Source of the DNA: Gracilaria domingensis
Lineage: Eukaryota > Rhodophyta > Florideophyceae > Gracilariales > Gracilariaceae
Direction: 5' to 3'
Length of the DNA: 64,000 nucleotides
Assembly: GCA_022539475.1 (NCBI GenBank)
Contig: VCMS01000309.1
Span: 1 to 64,000, forward strand
Shown here: positions 42,981-54,252 of the stretch, one piece after another
Layout of the letters: every line of letters starts with the position of its first letter
Numbering within the stretch: the first letter of the stretch is position 1
Translations under genes and position numbers: made by a program
The notes under the pieces: generated by a model
What the model saw: only the letters and a program-made list of their open reading frames with translations
Databases searched by the model: none
What the model was told of the DNA's origin: nothing

Positions 42981-43140
42981 ACACTTCGTTGGAGACTGAG
43001 GCTTGCCGCGTGGCGCGCACAAACGGTCCCACGAACTACGACCCTCCTCAGAGGAGATCTGTGACCTCTAGAGAAGTAATATACCGCTACTCGCGTAACG
43101 AAGACATACTCTGTGAATTGGAGAGTTGATGTTCGAACAG

Positions 43141-43320
43141 TTATGCCCTCAAAAAAAGGAGAAGTTAAGATTCACTCGTAAGAGGAAGAAGACTTTATGA
43201 AGAGGAAGATGAATCCATAAGAGGAAGCAGCACTCGTAAAAAGAAGATCACCCGGGAGGGGAGAAGTTAAGAAGTATACACCTTGACGGAAGGGAAGAAT
43301 TCTTGAGATCAAGAGAAGTT
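43141..43320 (+). promoter_or_regulatory. purine-rich stretch between pol and antisense region
   Basis: A run rich in GAAGAGGAAGA-type motifs with few pyrimidines. A similar stretch lies at 30,320-30,540 in element A, also between the chromodomain and the antisense region. It may include a polypurine tract used to prime plus-strand synthesis, though that role is usually served next to the 3' LTR. Confidence 0.35.
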
Positions 43321-43431
43321 CACAGTTTTACTGGTCGTTGTTACTAGGTTGTGGCTCGCTAGTCCAGCACACAACGGCCACGTTATTGGGTATCAGCTAG
43401 GAAGGACCTCTTGGATGGAAAGCTGCACGAG

Positions 43432-44136
43432 TTACTCGGATTCCTGCTGGTCCTTCGCGCTCGCAAGCTGCGCTACCAGTGCGTCGCGCATCTGCGAGAC
43501 GTCGCCAGGTGCCGCGTCGGAGAGACCAGCGTCGCTGAGAAACTGAGCAATCACTGCAGCCCGTGCTTCGTTGGATAATCCCGCGTTCACGACTTCCTTC
43601 GGCGTAGCCGACGCCACCATCGCAGACGAAGCGACAGTCTCCGCTGTAGTTGGAACCGCCACAGGCGTTAGAACTGGAGCTACAACGGGCTCGGGAATCG
43701 CTAGAGGCGCAGAAGGAACATTCACTAGAGTCGCGAAGACCGCGTTAGCACCCGCCTGGAGACCTGGCACTGCTGAAGCAGATACTGCCCCCTCCACCGG
43801 AGCTGCCGCGAAGTCTTCGTCGCCGTACTCGTCACCTTCATCTGGAGCGTCATCAACCATGATGTTTTGGTCCCCAATAGGTTGGAAGAACTCATCAGTT
43901 ATGTTGAAGCCCGTAGAGTGCCCCGGAGAGATGAATCGCTCGGCATTCCGAAGAAGTCCCGCCTCGGCGTTGGTAATCGGCACCCGTGTCCAGGGGTCGT
44001 AATAGATGTAATCCCCCGACAGTGGGGACCTGCGACCCGGAGACCGATCAATAGCGGAATCGCCTTCGTCCCGCGCGTTTTGCGAAAGAGGAATCTGGCT
44101 CCAGTCGACTCCATCAATCACTTGCAAGAGGCACAT
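43432..44136 (-). other. antisense coding region (aORF) of gypsy element B
   Basis: An open frame of 234 codons antisense to pol. It has 'SGDYIYYDPWTRVPITNAEA', an acidic segment ('DDAPDEGDEYGDEDFAA'), an Ala/Val/Pro-rich linker and a C-terminal 'EARAAVIAQFLSDAGL'. Element A has 'AGDLVYFDPW', an acidic segment, an Ala/Val/Pro-rich linker and 'RAAVIRDFLRSVGV' in the same order. The region is probably the C-terminal part of a longer protein. Function unknown. Confidence 0.7.
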
Positions 44137-44194
44137 AAAGCACAGAAGAGAGTGTTGCGATTTGGCTGAGTACCTCTATCGACCCATATCCCGC

Positions 44195-45239
44195 TCACCT
44201 TGAGAAATACGTGTGTTCAGCCGCCTGTCTTTGTTGAATAGTAAATACGATGTTTGAAGAGAAAACCACATAGACGCAGAATGGTATTCCAATAAAGGCA
44301 CCTCCCCAGTCGTACAAGTAACAAGTATCTTTGGAGGTTGTTCCCGTATTTACTAGATGTAAATCACCATGGACCACAGTTACTCGGAAACTATGGGAGA
44401 AAGCTCGGCGCACAGCTCTTTAACCACAACTCTTACTCCCAATAGACCTTTCGAAAATATTGATCTGCGGGACGAGAGTGGTATTTCGATCGATGTCAAA
44501 CTTCCTGCCACCCAGGCCATGTCCAAACTGTGAAGACTACAGTTTTCTAACTCAGTGATGTTCTTCATTGACTCGAACTGTATATCTGCCAAGTCATTCA
44601 CTATAGCTACAGGATCAGGAGTCCTGCTGCGATATTTTCTTCTATTGATCTGTAACTATGTGTTAGTTTCAAGATCAACACCAAAGAGATTACGTACAGC
44701 GTCTGAGAACGACGAAGTCAGCGCGGTGAGTTTGACCTCAGCTAAATCTTCTCGGACGGTTTCGGCAAAAACGACCTCTCTGTTTTCGTTTACGTCCGAC
44801 AGGCTTCCTTCGTCTACGTAACACTTGAGAACACCACAGTCAGAAGTGCTGCGAAGGTGAACGACAGGAATGCTTACAGTCAATCCCCTTTTTTTCAGAT
44901 GTGAGTGACCCAGCCCAAGGTTTTAGCGTACCACCCTCTACGGCGCCATGGACAATGTGACATTACGTCCTTTCCTGTTTTATCATTTGACACCGCTGCA
45001 ATTTTGTGTGCAACACATATCTCGTTGAGAAAGCTACTGGACTCTCGAAGACAAAACCATTTCAGATTATCTGGATAAGTGTCTTGCTTCCCACAGAAGT
45101 CCATAAGAAAAATTGGTTCATCGATTCCCAATCCGTCGAAGCTGTGAAGCAAACCCGATTCTAGGGGTCTTTGACGAAGAAGCTCTTCATGTACCAGCGA
45201 CGCGTCCGTGCACGTAGCACTTGACGTTATGAGGTGCAT
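44195..45239 (-). pseudogene. aminoglycoside-phosphotransferase-like kinase, decayed copy 1
   Basis: Minus-strand pieces in three frames resemble APH-fold small-molecule kinases. From the N-terminal side: 'CPWRRRGWYAKTLGWVTHI' (before a stop near 44,893), 'TSSFSDAVRNLFGVDLE', 'VNDLADIQFESMKNITEL' and finally the catalytic loop 'VVHGDLHLVNTG' with 'YLYDWGGAFIG', the HGDxxxxN and metal-binding Asp motifs. Stops and frame changes separate the pieces. It lies just upstream (plus-strand order) of an LTR-like segment, with a second copy after it. Substrate unknown; not functional as read. Confidence 0.65.
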
Positions 45240-45259
45240 CCCCTATGGGAGTCTTCAAC

Positions 45260-46124
45260 CGCTGGTTACTTTAGTCTTAATTAGCACCCGTAGAGAGGCG
45301 TGCATGGCCCAAGGCCCTTGACTGGGCGTGGAGACGTGGAGGTGGATGGCTAGTGCACAAATGGGGTATTTTGGGGAATATTTTAGTTTGTCTTTTTTTT
45401 AGCACCCTGACAGTGGAGTTGCGTACGTGTACAGCCCGTACGGGTGTGCCCTACTGCAGTCAGTCAACCGGCCCTGCATCTGGGGTACTTAGAGGAGCAG
45501 CGGCGGCTGAACACCACCTGATGGTAAAGTAACCAAGCCTCTCCTTCGAGAACTGCCACTCGGATCAGAGGGCACTTGAGACTGATCTCGAGTGTGGTCT
45601 CTAGCCGCTACTGCTCTTGCCGGTGTACTACTCCGCCCGGAGGTTCATCTCAAGAGGTATAAGTACGCTTACTTTCCTTGGGACGCCTAAGGAATCTGTA
45701 TATACCATGCGGTATTGACATCCATTATTACTATTAATTCCTGATTGCAAGACAGATCCCCGCCCCAGTATTGGGTTCTTTCTTTGATCTTTCTCATTCC
45801 TTTCTCTGACATCGAGCCTGTTGCCTGCGTGTGCACGGCCCGCGTCTCCTCTTGGGAGTATCTCTTTTTCCCTTGCTTTTTGGGCTACGCCTCCTCCCGG
45901 AGTGTCTGGCTCAGCCTTTTCAGGTATTTCTCGCTCCTACACGGTTCTCGGCTGGTGATTCTCTTGATATTGGACTTTCCGCATTCATCTCTGTATGTTT
46001 CTTTCAGTAGACTACTGGTCTTACATCCAGGTCCCTGGTGTCAACAGAGGCTCGTCCACCGAGTTCAGGGAGCAGGACTTCGAACATCCTGTGCGTGTTT
46101 CAACCGTCCTGGGTTTGCACCACA
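45260..46124 (+). repeat. LTR-like segment (solo LTR or 3' LTR)
   Basis: Resembles 32,500-33,332 in scattered blocks: ACCACCTGATGGTAAAGTAA near 45,512, CAGAGG followed by GGACTTCGAACA-like wording, and the end TTTGCACCACA at 46,124. It separates the two kinase pseudogene copies. It may be a solo LTR or the displaced 3' LTR of element B. Confidence 0.35.
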
Positions 46125-46199
46125 GAAGGCAGTTAGCACATACAGCTCAAGACCAAGTTGCTTCTTTACGCATTGCTTAATGTGTTCTGGGTTGACTTC

Positions 46200-47740
46200 C
46201 TAAGGCATTTGCCCTTCTTCACCAAACTCAACATCCGATATTGCGACGATGGGCAAACCGTACCTCGAACCTTGCTCCTGCATAAGAATCATCTGTCTCT
46301 CAGTTTCAAGAATGACTAAATGCGTATTTCTTTTTGCTGGGCCTTCCAATGACAACTCCGAGTTGGAAACAAGCGCATTCTTTATTGAAGTAAAAATGTA
46401 TTCCAGCAAAGACTGGAAAGCGTAAACGGCACTTTGGGGCTCCAGAACATCACCCGCATCGTATTGATTAAGTTCTGCCTAAAGCAGCTCGAGATCAACG
46501 AGAGGGCGAGCTAATGAGCAGGCACTTTCAAATCCCTTCTTCGTCAAGTACATCTCTTTCCACATTCCAAAGTATAAATCTTTCACCGATTCATCATCAC
46601 ACACATCAAGCCCAAGTTCAGGTAAGTAAGATAGTCAATGAGTGGGTGACCGATGTAAGCTCGCGACCAGTGGAGAATAGAATGCTGAGATGTAGAACTC
46701 TGGCCGCTGTACATGTTCTCTCTAGCATAGTTTCCATGAACAAGAACATTCAGGAATTCACGAGATGCAAGGGTTATGCAGCATTCTTCCACTACGTTAA
46801 CTCGCCCCTACAAACACAGTAAACAAGAAGACAATGGACGAAGAGCAGGGTGCCCAAAGGTATCGTAATATGAAGCTAATACCCACGACAAAGAGTGATC
46901 TTGAAGTCCTTGCTTCTGTAAATCACCAATTAGGTCGAAAGACGCGAATTGGAACTTAGCAAGGGTCCTAACTGGAGGTGAATTATTGCCTTCATAAAGC
47001 GACAGGGAACCTCTTTGCAGCAATACGCTTTTGTTGTGGTCTGTTGCAATCAATTTCGGTACAAGATAGTACGCTGTGATACCTAACAGTTTAACCACAA
47101 GCTTAGTCTCGCATGATTCAGATAAAGAGAATTTCACAAAGATACTTGAATATTTCTCTTCCCATGTTCCAACTGAACTCCCACGAACTCGAAAGATAGC
47201 ATATTTCCATGTGTTTGAAATTTGTTGGAACCGTACTTGCGTGCTATACCACCGGTCGGAAACCAAGAGTGAGCACACTGAGCTCCTTTCTTGCTGAAAC
47301 CAATCATGTCTGCGCCACGGAAACACATCCTGGGGCTCAATGCTGCCAAAGCCTTCCAACTGAAGATGGTTTGCCCTTTGAACGATAACGAATTTTGAAT
47401 GGAACGATTTCCACATCTCTCTCCTCACGTCATTCCATCCAACCCAACAAAAGCCGACCCGAAAGCGCACCGGGTCTTAGTAGACGTCAAACACCAGGAC
47501 GATATCAGCGTGCGAGAGTGAATTATCTGGATGTGCCCAAACAAGTTTGCGGGCATAACGACATAATGACAAAGATTTCAAGGCCAAGGCACAGATATCA
47601 TCCGTTTGCTGCGACCAGGAGTCAATCCAAGGACCACTCCGATCTTTGCAGATTTCTAATTTAGGGAGCTCAAAGCCGTCTCGGGTTTCTTTCGCCAGAA
47701 TGTGGGCTTTACCAGTATCATGAACTAGCAAGCGAAAAAC
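46200..47740 (-). pseudogene. aminoglycoside-phosphotransferase-like kinase, decayed copy 2
   Basis: The minus strand reads 'LVHDTGKAHILAKETRDGF' and 'WSQQTDDICALALKSLSLC' in the N-terminal part, then one in-frame TAA near 47,477. It stays open to 46,808 with 'EPQDVFPWRRHDWF', 'LLGITAYYLVPKLIATDH' and 'LAKFQFASFDLIGDLQ'. The catalytic loop follows at about 46,715 as 'VLVHGNYARENM', with Asn at the place of the catalytic Asp seen in copy 1 (HGDLH). A separate piece at 46,409-46,200 may belong to a following gene. Alignment with copy 1 is recognisable at the 'PWRR..W' segment. Dead gene. Confidence 0.65.
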
Positions 47741-47894
47741 ATGCGAATGTTATCCTGCATCTGTCCTGTCCGGCTCCATCGTGTTGTTCACTTACGAGAT
47801 GTCAAGCCAGCTTCGAGGATCGGAAACTCACTTCATTACAGCGAGAGAAAGACCTACTAAGGGGGTGCCTACACTGAGACATGTACAAATATTC

Positions 47895-49000
47895 AACTGT
47901 CCTTGAATGAATGAATGAGGGCTCTGTTTGTTGGAATTCAAATCGGCGCTGTCACAGCAGGGCCGCGTTTGCACCCTGTGGAATAGCAAGGCGCAGACGA
48001 TTGACAGCTATCGCTGTGAGCTGTAGAACCGTTCCCTCAAGGCGCAACATCAGTTTGTGGTACTCCGTGATGGGGTTTGAGCCCCTGGTGCCACTGGTAT
48101 ATTCAGCTAGCCTACGACAGAAGTCTCTCACCGAGAATCCCGCTCCGCTATGAACGTCAAAGCCAATGGCCACAAATTGCACGTGGTCAGTTTTGCAAAT
48201 GCTGCCGTAATTTCTGGTTTTGGCAGCTTCGGCGTTACTCGCGGTACTTCCTGTGATTTGGGATGCTACTGTGGTATAGATCGAGGTGCTGGGACTAACC
48301 AAAGTAACATCTAGACCCACAGGCTTACTATGAAACCGAATATCATCAATCAGCAAATCCAGTCTCCATTGCTGTTTTTCATCGAGACGGTCTTGCGATG
48401 GGAACTACCACTCTCGGGCAACATAGAGGCAAAAAGAAGGTTGCTTCAGGAAATGCAAACAAAGCATCTGTAAGCGCGGTATGACGCCGTGTTGCCCCTA
48501 GTCCCACGGAACAAACCATTGCACGGTATCCTAAAGCATCTACTGTACTAACGTTCGTGTAGTTTGCACGAGCACAGGCAGGGCGAGGAGTACCACAGAA
48601 CATTTTCTCTCCAAACCGTAAGTCGATCATGGTTTTCAATATTTCAGAGGATGTGGAAGGGTTAATTCTCGGATCTAAAAAAGATGTAAAGCATGGCGAG
48701 GCTTCTGTAGTCGAGATCCATTTGAGTCTAGCATGATAGAGCTTACTCACGGTGTTTTTTGTCAACATAGGTGTTTCTTTGGCTCCCTCACGGTCCACAA
48801 TAACATTATGGTACAGATGCTGAAGTTCATAAACGCGCCAATTCTCTTCCGCCCTGGCATTAAGCGCATCAAACGTGAACTCCGGTTAGAGACCGTAATC
48901 TATGTGTATACAGTTTGCCAATTGCGCAAATTTGATGAGCTGGGTTGGTACGCAACTGACGGTTTGCAATTAAGGCTGAATTTCGCCGTTAATGAGTGAC
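47895..49000 (-). mobile_element. LINE (non-LTR retrotransposon), 3' part
   Basis: The minus strand reads the C-terminal region found after RT in a group of algal, oomycete and fungal LINE-like proteins: 'ARAEENWRVYELQH', 'MFCGTPRPACARANYTNVST', 'DALGYRAMVCSVGLGATRRH', 'KPVGLDVTLVSP' and 'FVAIGFDVHSGAGFSVRDF'. It has the zinc-binding Cys/His pattern of zf-RVT-like tails. There is at least one frame change near 48,370. It continues the RT part at 51,490-53,220; the two are separated by a DNA transposon. Confidence 0.7.
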
Positions 49001-49433
49001 CATGCTGCCATATATGATGATATATACTCTTCTGAATGGGCGAATTTTGGAAAAGGCTGTATTTGGGACATTCTCCCGCCGATTCCCCTATAACCGAAAC
49101 ACCTCCATCCCAGCCCATTGCTATTCTCCAACACCAATCATAGCTCCCACAATACAAACAAACGACTGCGAAATATGATTGCGAGTTGCAGTGAACAAGT
49201 CTCGAGCTTTTATCTGCCCATATTGACGCTTCCTTTCCCATAATCCCAGGCAGAACTATCTGTCATTAGCTTTTCAATCCAATTCCTATATGTGCCAATT
49301 TTTTCTTAGTACTCCAATATCTTTTCAATGGCAATTACATGTCAAATTTTTTGGCTTGCCATCTCTCAATAGAAATTCAACATGTTACCGTTTTCTTCAA
49401 TTAACGGAGTTCCTAAAGGATTCTTCTTGAAAC

Positions 49434-50592
49434 GTGAATGAAATCTCAATGACAGAAGCACTCCAGTATTTCCGCCGGGGAATGCCACCCTCGATGCGTC
49501 GGCAAGCTGCTCTTCACAAGAAGCGCGTTGCCAAGCAACAGCAGCAGGCTTCAAATCGCAATGCGGCTCTTGAACTGCTACGAAAAGGACGTGGTGTTCG
49601 CGACGTAGCCCGACAAACATGGAGTTCCTAGCGATGACACAATACGAAAGTACAGAGCATTAAACCGCTACATCACCTTCAAACGAACTGAAAACCGAGA
49701 GCAAGCAAAGATTGCTGCTGAACCATAGTAGCATGTTGAATCATTCTTTGCAGTCTTAGAGAATATTGAAAAGCAAAAACCGGGAATCCTAACCAATCCC
49801 AACCCTATTTTGGAACATGGACGAGACCAGTATTGACAATATTCTTGGAAAGTCAGTAAAGGTTGTCTCATCTTCTGCAACCAGGAATGGCGGAGCACGA
49901 GCCGTCAAATCAACTTGCGGTGTATCCAAACACATCACTTGTATTATTGCCGCTTCTGCAGCAGGCCGCATTGCACTGCCCTACTTCACTATAGCGGGAA
50001 AACGCAACTCCAATGATTGGTGGAGCCCTGTCGAAGGATCTTTCTTTGCACCTCCGACAGGTACTATTGCGAGGTTTACGAAGCCAGGTTCGTTTCCACC
50101 AGAGGGGGTCAAAAAAGTATCAGACAATGGATCTATGGAGGGTCCCCTGATGCCTTCATTTGTGAAACATATCGGAAACACGGCGAAGTTATAGCTCAAA
50201 AAAAACCGCTCATACTTTCTCTTCCTTGATAGTCATTCTTCGCGTAAGGACCGAGAATCGGTGGATTAATGCAGACAACGCAATATGGAAGATGCAATCA
50301 ATGCTGCAAACACATCTCATTTCTTACAGCCCACAGGGCCCGTGACCAAAACATAAACCAGTGCTTTCAGACGGTCATGAGAGAAGCGAGGGATGAATTC
50401 TGTTGCCAGGGAATAATGACCAAGGTGAACTACAACTTAGCTTGTGCTGTCTATGCACATGGGGCGATCACCGAAGATGACGTTAAGCAAGCCTTCAAAA
50501 AGCAGGGGTGCTTCCGCTCCAGCGCAATTTTCCGGACCAATTCAAAACCTACAAGGACAAAGCTCGGGAGTACGTTAAAAAGGAAGAAGTGA
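49434..50592 (+). pseudogene. DDE_1 transposase, decayed N-terminal and catalytic parts
   Basis: An N-terminal helix-turn-helix-like part (49,434-49,631, 'ALELLRKGRGVRDVARQT') ends at a stop. The catalytic part starts at 49,817 with 'MDETSIDNILGKSVKVV', holding the first Asp of the DDE triad, and continues with 'GVSKHITCIIAASAAG' and 'PYFTIAGKR'. The third part (frame changes near 50,190, stops near 50,265 and 50,355) has 'NAANTSHFLQPTGPV', the usual end of DDE_1 catalytic domains. Several stops and shifts make it non-functional. Confidence 0.7.
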
Positions 50593-51347
50593 AACTGAAA
50601 TATGCAGGCGAAAACAGCACTGTAATTTCCGTTCAGCAGCGTAAGAGCGGTAAGAGCACATATACAGAATTAGCCAATGTGTTTGAGAACGAAAAGGGCT
50701 ACTCGGAAAAGATCAAATCTCTGTCAACAAACTTGAAAGAGACCGAGACAGTCAATTCTATTTTGATGAATCATATCGCCAAACCAGGATTTCGCAGTGG
50801 AGTCTATAACGTTGAAAACACAGAACCAAGAGTTCTTTTTGACGCTGGGCAGGTGGCGCAGTCGGTAACTCATGGGGAGAAGCTGCGCAAGCGCAAGCAG
50901 AAAGAGACGGAGGCAGTTAGAATGCAACAGAAGAAGGCAAATGCAACGTTGAGAAGAGCCAAAGAAATGATTGAAGCCCGGTCAAAGGCTGAAAAAGCCG
51001 CCGCTGAGCGCATAAGGAAGCGTACAGAAGAGCATAAACGTCGTGAAAAGGAACGACAGAGAAAGCGTATGCAGCTTGTCAAGCGTAAGCGAGACCTTCA
51101 ATCCGCTTCTGAGCAAAGGAAACGGGTTACAGAGGCGCGCAAGTTTTTGGTTTTGTTGGGGAAGAAAACGGCTTTGGTTGCTCACGAACAGCTTGCTCGT
51201 AGCAAATCAAGCTCCGGAAAGAGAGCGAAGGTTGGCGTTAAAACATATCAGTTCGTTGCATTAGTCGTGGTGGAGCTTGTCGACAAGCGGTTGAGGCAGG
51301 ACTCTGTGAGCCAATTTATTCCACATAATGCCATAACTTTCGGTTGA
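50508..51347 (+). CDS. basic coiled-coil C-terminal part of the DDE_1 transposase or a second ORF
   Basis: An open frame of 279 codons without a convincing own start (the first ATG is 50,508). The first 60 residues continue the transposase wording ('FPDQFKTYKDKAREYVKK'). Residues 125-230 are a long Lys/Arg/Glu-rich coiled coil ('EKLRKRKQKETEAVRMQQKK'). It has no stops, so it is younger or better kept than the upstream parts. It is probably the C-terminal domain of the transposase; a separate protein is possible. Confidence 0.5.
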   Translation: MLPLQRNFPDQFKTYKDKAREYVKKEEVKLKYAGENSTVISVQQRKSGKSTYTELANVFENEKGYSEKIKSLSTNLKETETVNSILMNHIAKPGFRSGVYNVENTEPRVLFDAGQVAQSVTHGEKLRKRKQKETEAVRMQQKKANATLRRAKEMIEARSKAEKAAAERIRKRTEEHKRREKERQRKRMQLVKRKRDLQSASEQRKRVTEARKFLVLLGKKTALVAHEQLARSKSSSGKRAKVGVKTYQFVALVVVELVDKRLRQDSVSQFIPHNAITFG

Positions 51348-51489
51348 CGGCTTGGTCGGCCGAGACAGTGTTGGTTGGCGCCTCGATTCAAATTTAGACT
51401 GTCAGCGAGATTGAGCACCTTGCTGGAATCGTCTGATGGAGACAAATTATAAGAGCCCTTCATGAGAATAAAAAGACCCGTGAGTTATT

Positions 51490-53220
51490 GACTTGCTTCT
51501 ATATCTTCGTTAATTGTCCAGAATACGGCTGGTCGGAAGGGTATGCGGAAGACCGCATCCATCTTGCCATTGAGAGTCCTAGCCCACAATTGCTGAACGG
51601 AAGGCATGCTCGTTTCTCTCCTCGCTCGGAGATCTCTCTGTGAATCTGTGTGAACACTCTTCGCTGTTAGACATCGAATTCGTGGACTTCAACCTTGGTT
51701 AAATGCAGCGGGGTTGTTCGCAAGGTATATGTCATGTTACAGGCCCCAGCGCAAAATCTAAGGAGCGTGAGTGACATCTGAGGATCATTCAAGGATATTA
51801 GCTTGGAGCACACCCTGAGATGCTTTTCCCGGCGAGAATGCAGCAAAGATTCAATATTAGTTCCGTGTCCGATGTAGGAACCGAACACTTCAACCGCTTC
51901 ACATACATTTACTGCTGCAGAAAAGTTGGGTATTGATGGGATCCTCCACCACCAGGCAAACGTTTATTCAAATTAGGAGCGTAACCTACTTTGGCGCCTT
52001 CAGAGCTAAAGGCGTGGATAAAATCTGGTGCTGAGTTCTTTCCTATAACAACATTGCCATCGTCGGAGTAAAACAAATTTTGAACAGGTTTGAGTTGGTC
52101 TTGCAGCTTAAGGATTATGGAATGTAGTGTGAGTGCAAAGAGAAGCGGGCTCAAAATGTCCGCCTCTTGCGTCGCAGTTCTACTTTTGATGATGAATTCG
52201 CCGAAGCGCAGAGGAATCGGTTTTTGGTAGCAGCAATGCACGAAGCGCGCTATTTCATGGCAGTGTTCAATGGTTTCCGTAAGTATGAGTTTTTGATTTA
52301 CTGCATGAAACGCATTTCGTGCATCAATTCTCAGCAGCATCATGTCTTCTCTTCGCATTTTGTTTGTAACGGTTTGTAATATATGCACGATAGCCTCATT
52401 GCCACAGGAAGTGCCTACACCTAGTTGGCGGAGATATGATTGGATTCCGGGGCTTTGTGAGACAATAGCCGCCACATTCGTGCAAAGAATCGGCGCCAAA
52501 CTAAACCAATTGCCAACGGCCGCAGTTTGTGTGAACCTGGTTTCTCAATGCCAGTAAGATTTCCAATTGCAAAACATTGACTGGTGATTGCCGGGAGCTT
52601 TCCCGCGATGACACTGTTCACGAAAAGGGTCACTTGGGTCATAATCGGGTGGTCGGGTGGCTGATCTTCTGGTGTTGAAGCAAGGTATTTAAAGAATATG
52701 GGCCTCATTCCATCCGGTCCTGGAGCCGAAGATTTGGAAATGTTTTGCAATGTCCTTGTGACAAATGCCTCTTCTATCACGAACGGAGGTCGAAGCTCGG
52801 ATTGTGGAATTGGTGATATACACAGTGATGGTGCAGGGTGTAGGTCTGACAGTGAGCGAGCAGATTGGTGCAAGGGTGAAACTGGCTGTGATTGTGACTC
52901 CAATATTTGACATACTTTGGTGTATTCTCCGTTTAAGAATGATTTTCTGCCTCTGCGTTGTTTATTTGGCGCATTCCGTGAGTTTGGGGGATGACGGAGG
53001 TGAGCTATACGAGCTTGGCCCAGGAGAGTATTCCACTCTCCTGACAAAGCCAGTTGGATACGCCTCTTCAGGCAACGATGGAGATAGGGTCGGTTGCGGT
53101 TCCTGGGTTCACCACGACCGTCTCTTCTAACACAAGTTTCGGGACTGCGAAAAGCCGGTTGAGGCAGTGCAATTTTAGCGCAATGGTGCGAGCAGAATTC
53201 AAGTTATGAAGCAGGTGGTA
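51490..53220 (-). mobile_element. LINE (non-LTR retrotransposon), reverse transcriptase part
   Basis: The minus strand reads, in order, 'SGEWNTLLGQARIAHL' (about 53,040), 'ISKSSAPGPDGMRPIFF', 'IEKPGSHKLRPLAIGLVWRR', then 'QLGVGTSCGNEAIVHIL', 'MMLLRIDARNAFHAVNQ', 'FGEFIIKSRTATQEADILSP' and 'NLFYSDDGNVV'. The last holds the catalytic DD as YSDDG. The usual QQGD..SP box reads TQEADILSP. 'RFCAGACNMTYTLRT' follows at about 51,740. There are frame changes near 52,425 and 51,900. The wording is that of a LINE RT known from algae and oomycetes. A decayed copy, split from its 3' part by the DDE_1 element. Confidence 0.8.
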
Positions 53221-53224
53221 CAAA

Positions 53225-54019
53225 AGCTCAATTTAATTGAAGAGAATGGAGCGAGGTAGATATTCCACTGTTGGTACGAAAATATTTAGGATTGTGGAGA
53301 TAGAAAGGCAGTCTCCTAAGTGAAGGGAATATCAACTTGGAAAATGTTGAGGAACGGAATTTCTACTTTTATGAATTGAGCAGCGAGAGTGCCCATGATC
53401 TGGATTATATTATTATTAGTCTTAGGATTCTAATTTTCAGGCTTTGCATAATGTGGATTAGAACAAAATCCGTTATATATAATCAAAATCAATGGACTCA
53501 AGCTTGGTTTCCAGAAGTTTTTATTTTGCTTGGATACAAAGCTCTCGGGAAAATTATGAATGGAGGCGAGAATGAGAAGAAGAACATGTATGCTACTACC
53601 CGGCCGCTAGCCGAAAATATTTCTATGATCTGAAGATGTGTACTATAACTTGCATTTTGCATTGATATATTTCTCCATGTCATATTTAAACTTTGTCCAA
53701 AAAGCAAAATCTGTGAGGGTCGAAGCTATATCAATCAATGGTTTAATATATTTCGTGGCAACGCAATGTGGGACAGGTAATTGCAGAAAACTATATAATT
53801 ATTTGTTAGATATGATAAGTCGTTCTATGAAGTGTATGGTACTGGTAATGACAGGAAGCATTTGAGCACAAAATGAAGTGTTCTTTGCCCGCCAATGACA
53901 CGAAACAGGAGAGAAGTTTGGGAATAGTATAAAAGAAAAGCTATTAGAGCAGATAGCTAACTTCTCTATCATCATCTTCTCATCATTATCAACTATCAGT
54001 AAAGAAACTTAGATCCAAT
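53225..54019. other. AT-rich, no gene recognised
   Basis: Open frames such as 53,337-53,633 and 53,638-53,865 are short and AT-driven, with no recognisable domain. Confidence 0.45.
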
Positions 54020-54252
54020 TCGTTCGCGAAGCGGAGCGGGAGACCGCGCAGCATTTGCGCTGCGACTACTAAAAGGACGTTAAAGAACTACGCAGTACCT
54101 TGCGCGTACATGAGTTTGACATTAACCTGTCCTGGAAGTGGAATCGACAGTTTTGGTCGGAAACAGCTCTACCGAGAGCCGGAGTCGAGGGTTACATCTG
54201 TGAGAATAGTCTAGTTCCGTCGGGAACCAGAACTATAAGACATCTACTGCTG
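54020..54252 (+). mobile_element. possible LINE tail with zinc-binding motif
   Basis: The plus strand reads 'HEFDINLSWKWNRQFW' and 'GYICENSLVPSGTRTIRHLL' followed by LDC, which resembles the CX..C...HX..C tail that follows RT or RNase H in many LINEs. It has an in-frame stop near 54,066 and is short, so it is a weak call. Confidence 0.3.

Larger units (their letters stand above)
33730..44136 (+). mobile_element. Ty3/gypsy chromovirus-like element B (fossil, near full set of parts)
   Basis: Parts in order: hairpin-rich LTR/leader (33,730-35,330), gag-like region (35,400-36,872), zinc knuckle and protease (37,093-38,075), RT, RNase H and integrase (38,660-40,912), integrase tail and chromodomain (41,186-42,980), purine-rich stretch (43,141-43,320) and an antisense coding region (44,136-43,432, minus strand). 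It is broken in many places (of the order of ten) and is therefore a fossil. A matching 3' LTR directly after the antisense region was not found. The segment at 45,260-46,124 is LTR-like but diverged from the 5' region. Confidence 0.8.
49000..51480 (+). mobile_element. DDE_1 (pogo/Tc1-like) DNA transposon inside the LINE
   Basis: Lies between the two parts of the LINE and carries a DDE_1-type transposase in the opposite orientation. Exact ends, inverted repeats and a target duplication were not found by eye; the limits given are those of the interruption. Confidence 0.6.

Noticed and set aside
46200-46409. Small minus-strand frame 'MLEYIFTSIKNAL...' as part of the kinase copy 2
   Set aside because: It follows the catalytic loop but does not resemble the C-terminal part of the kinase family; left unassigned.
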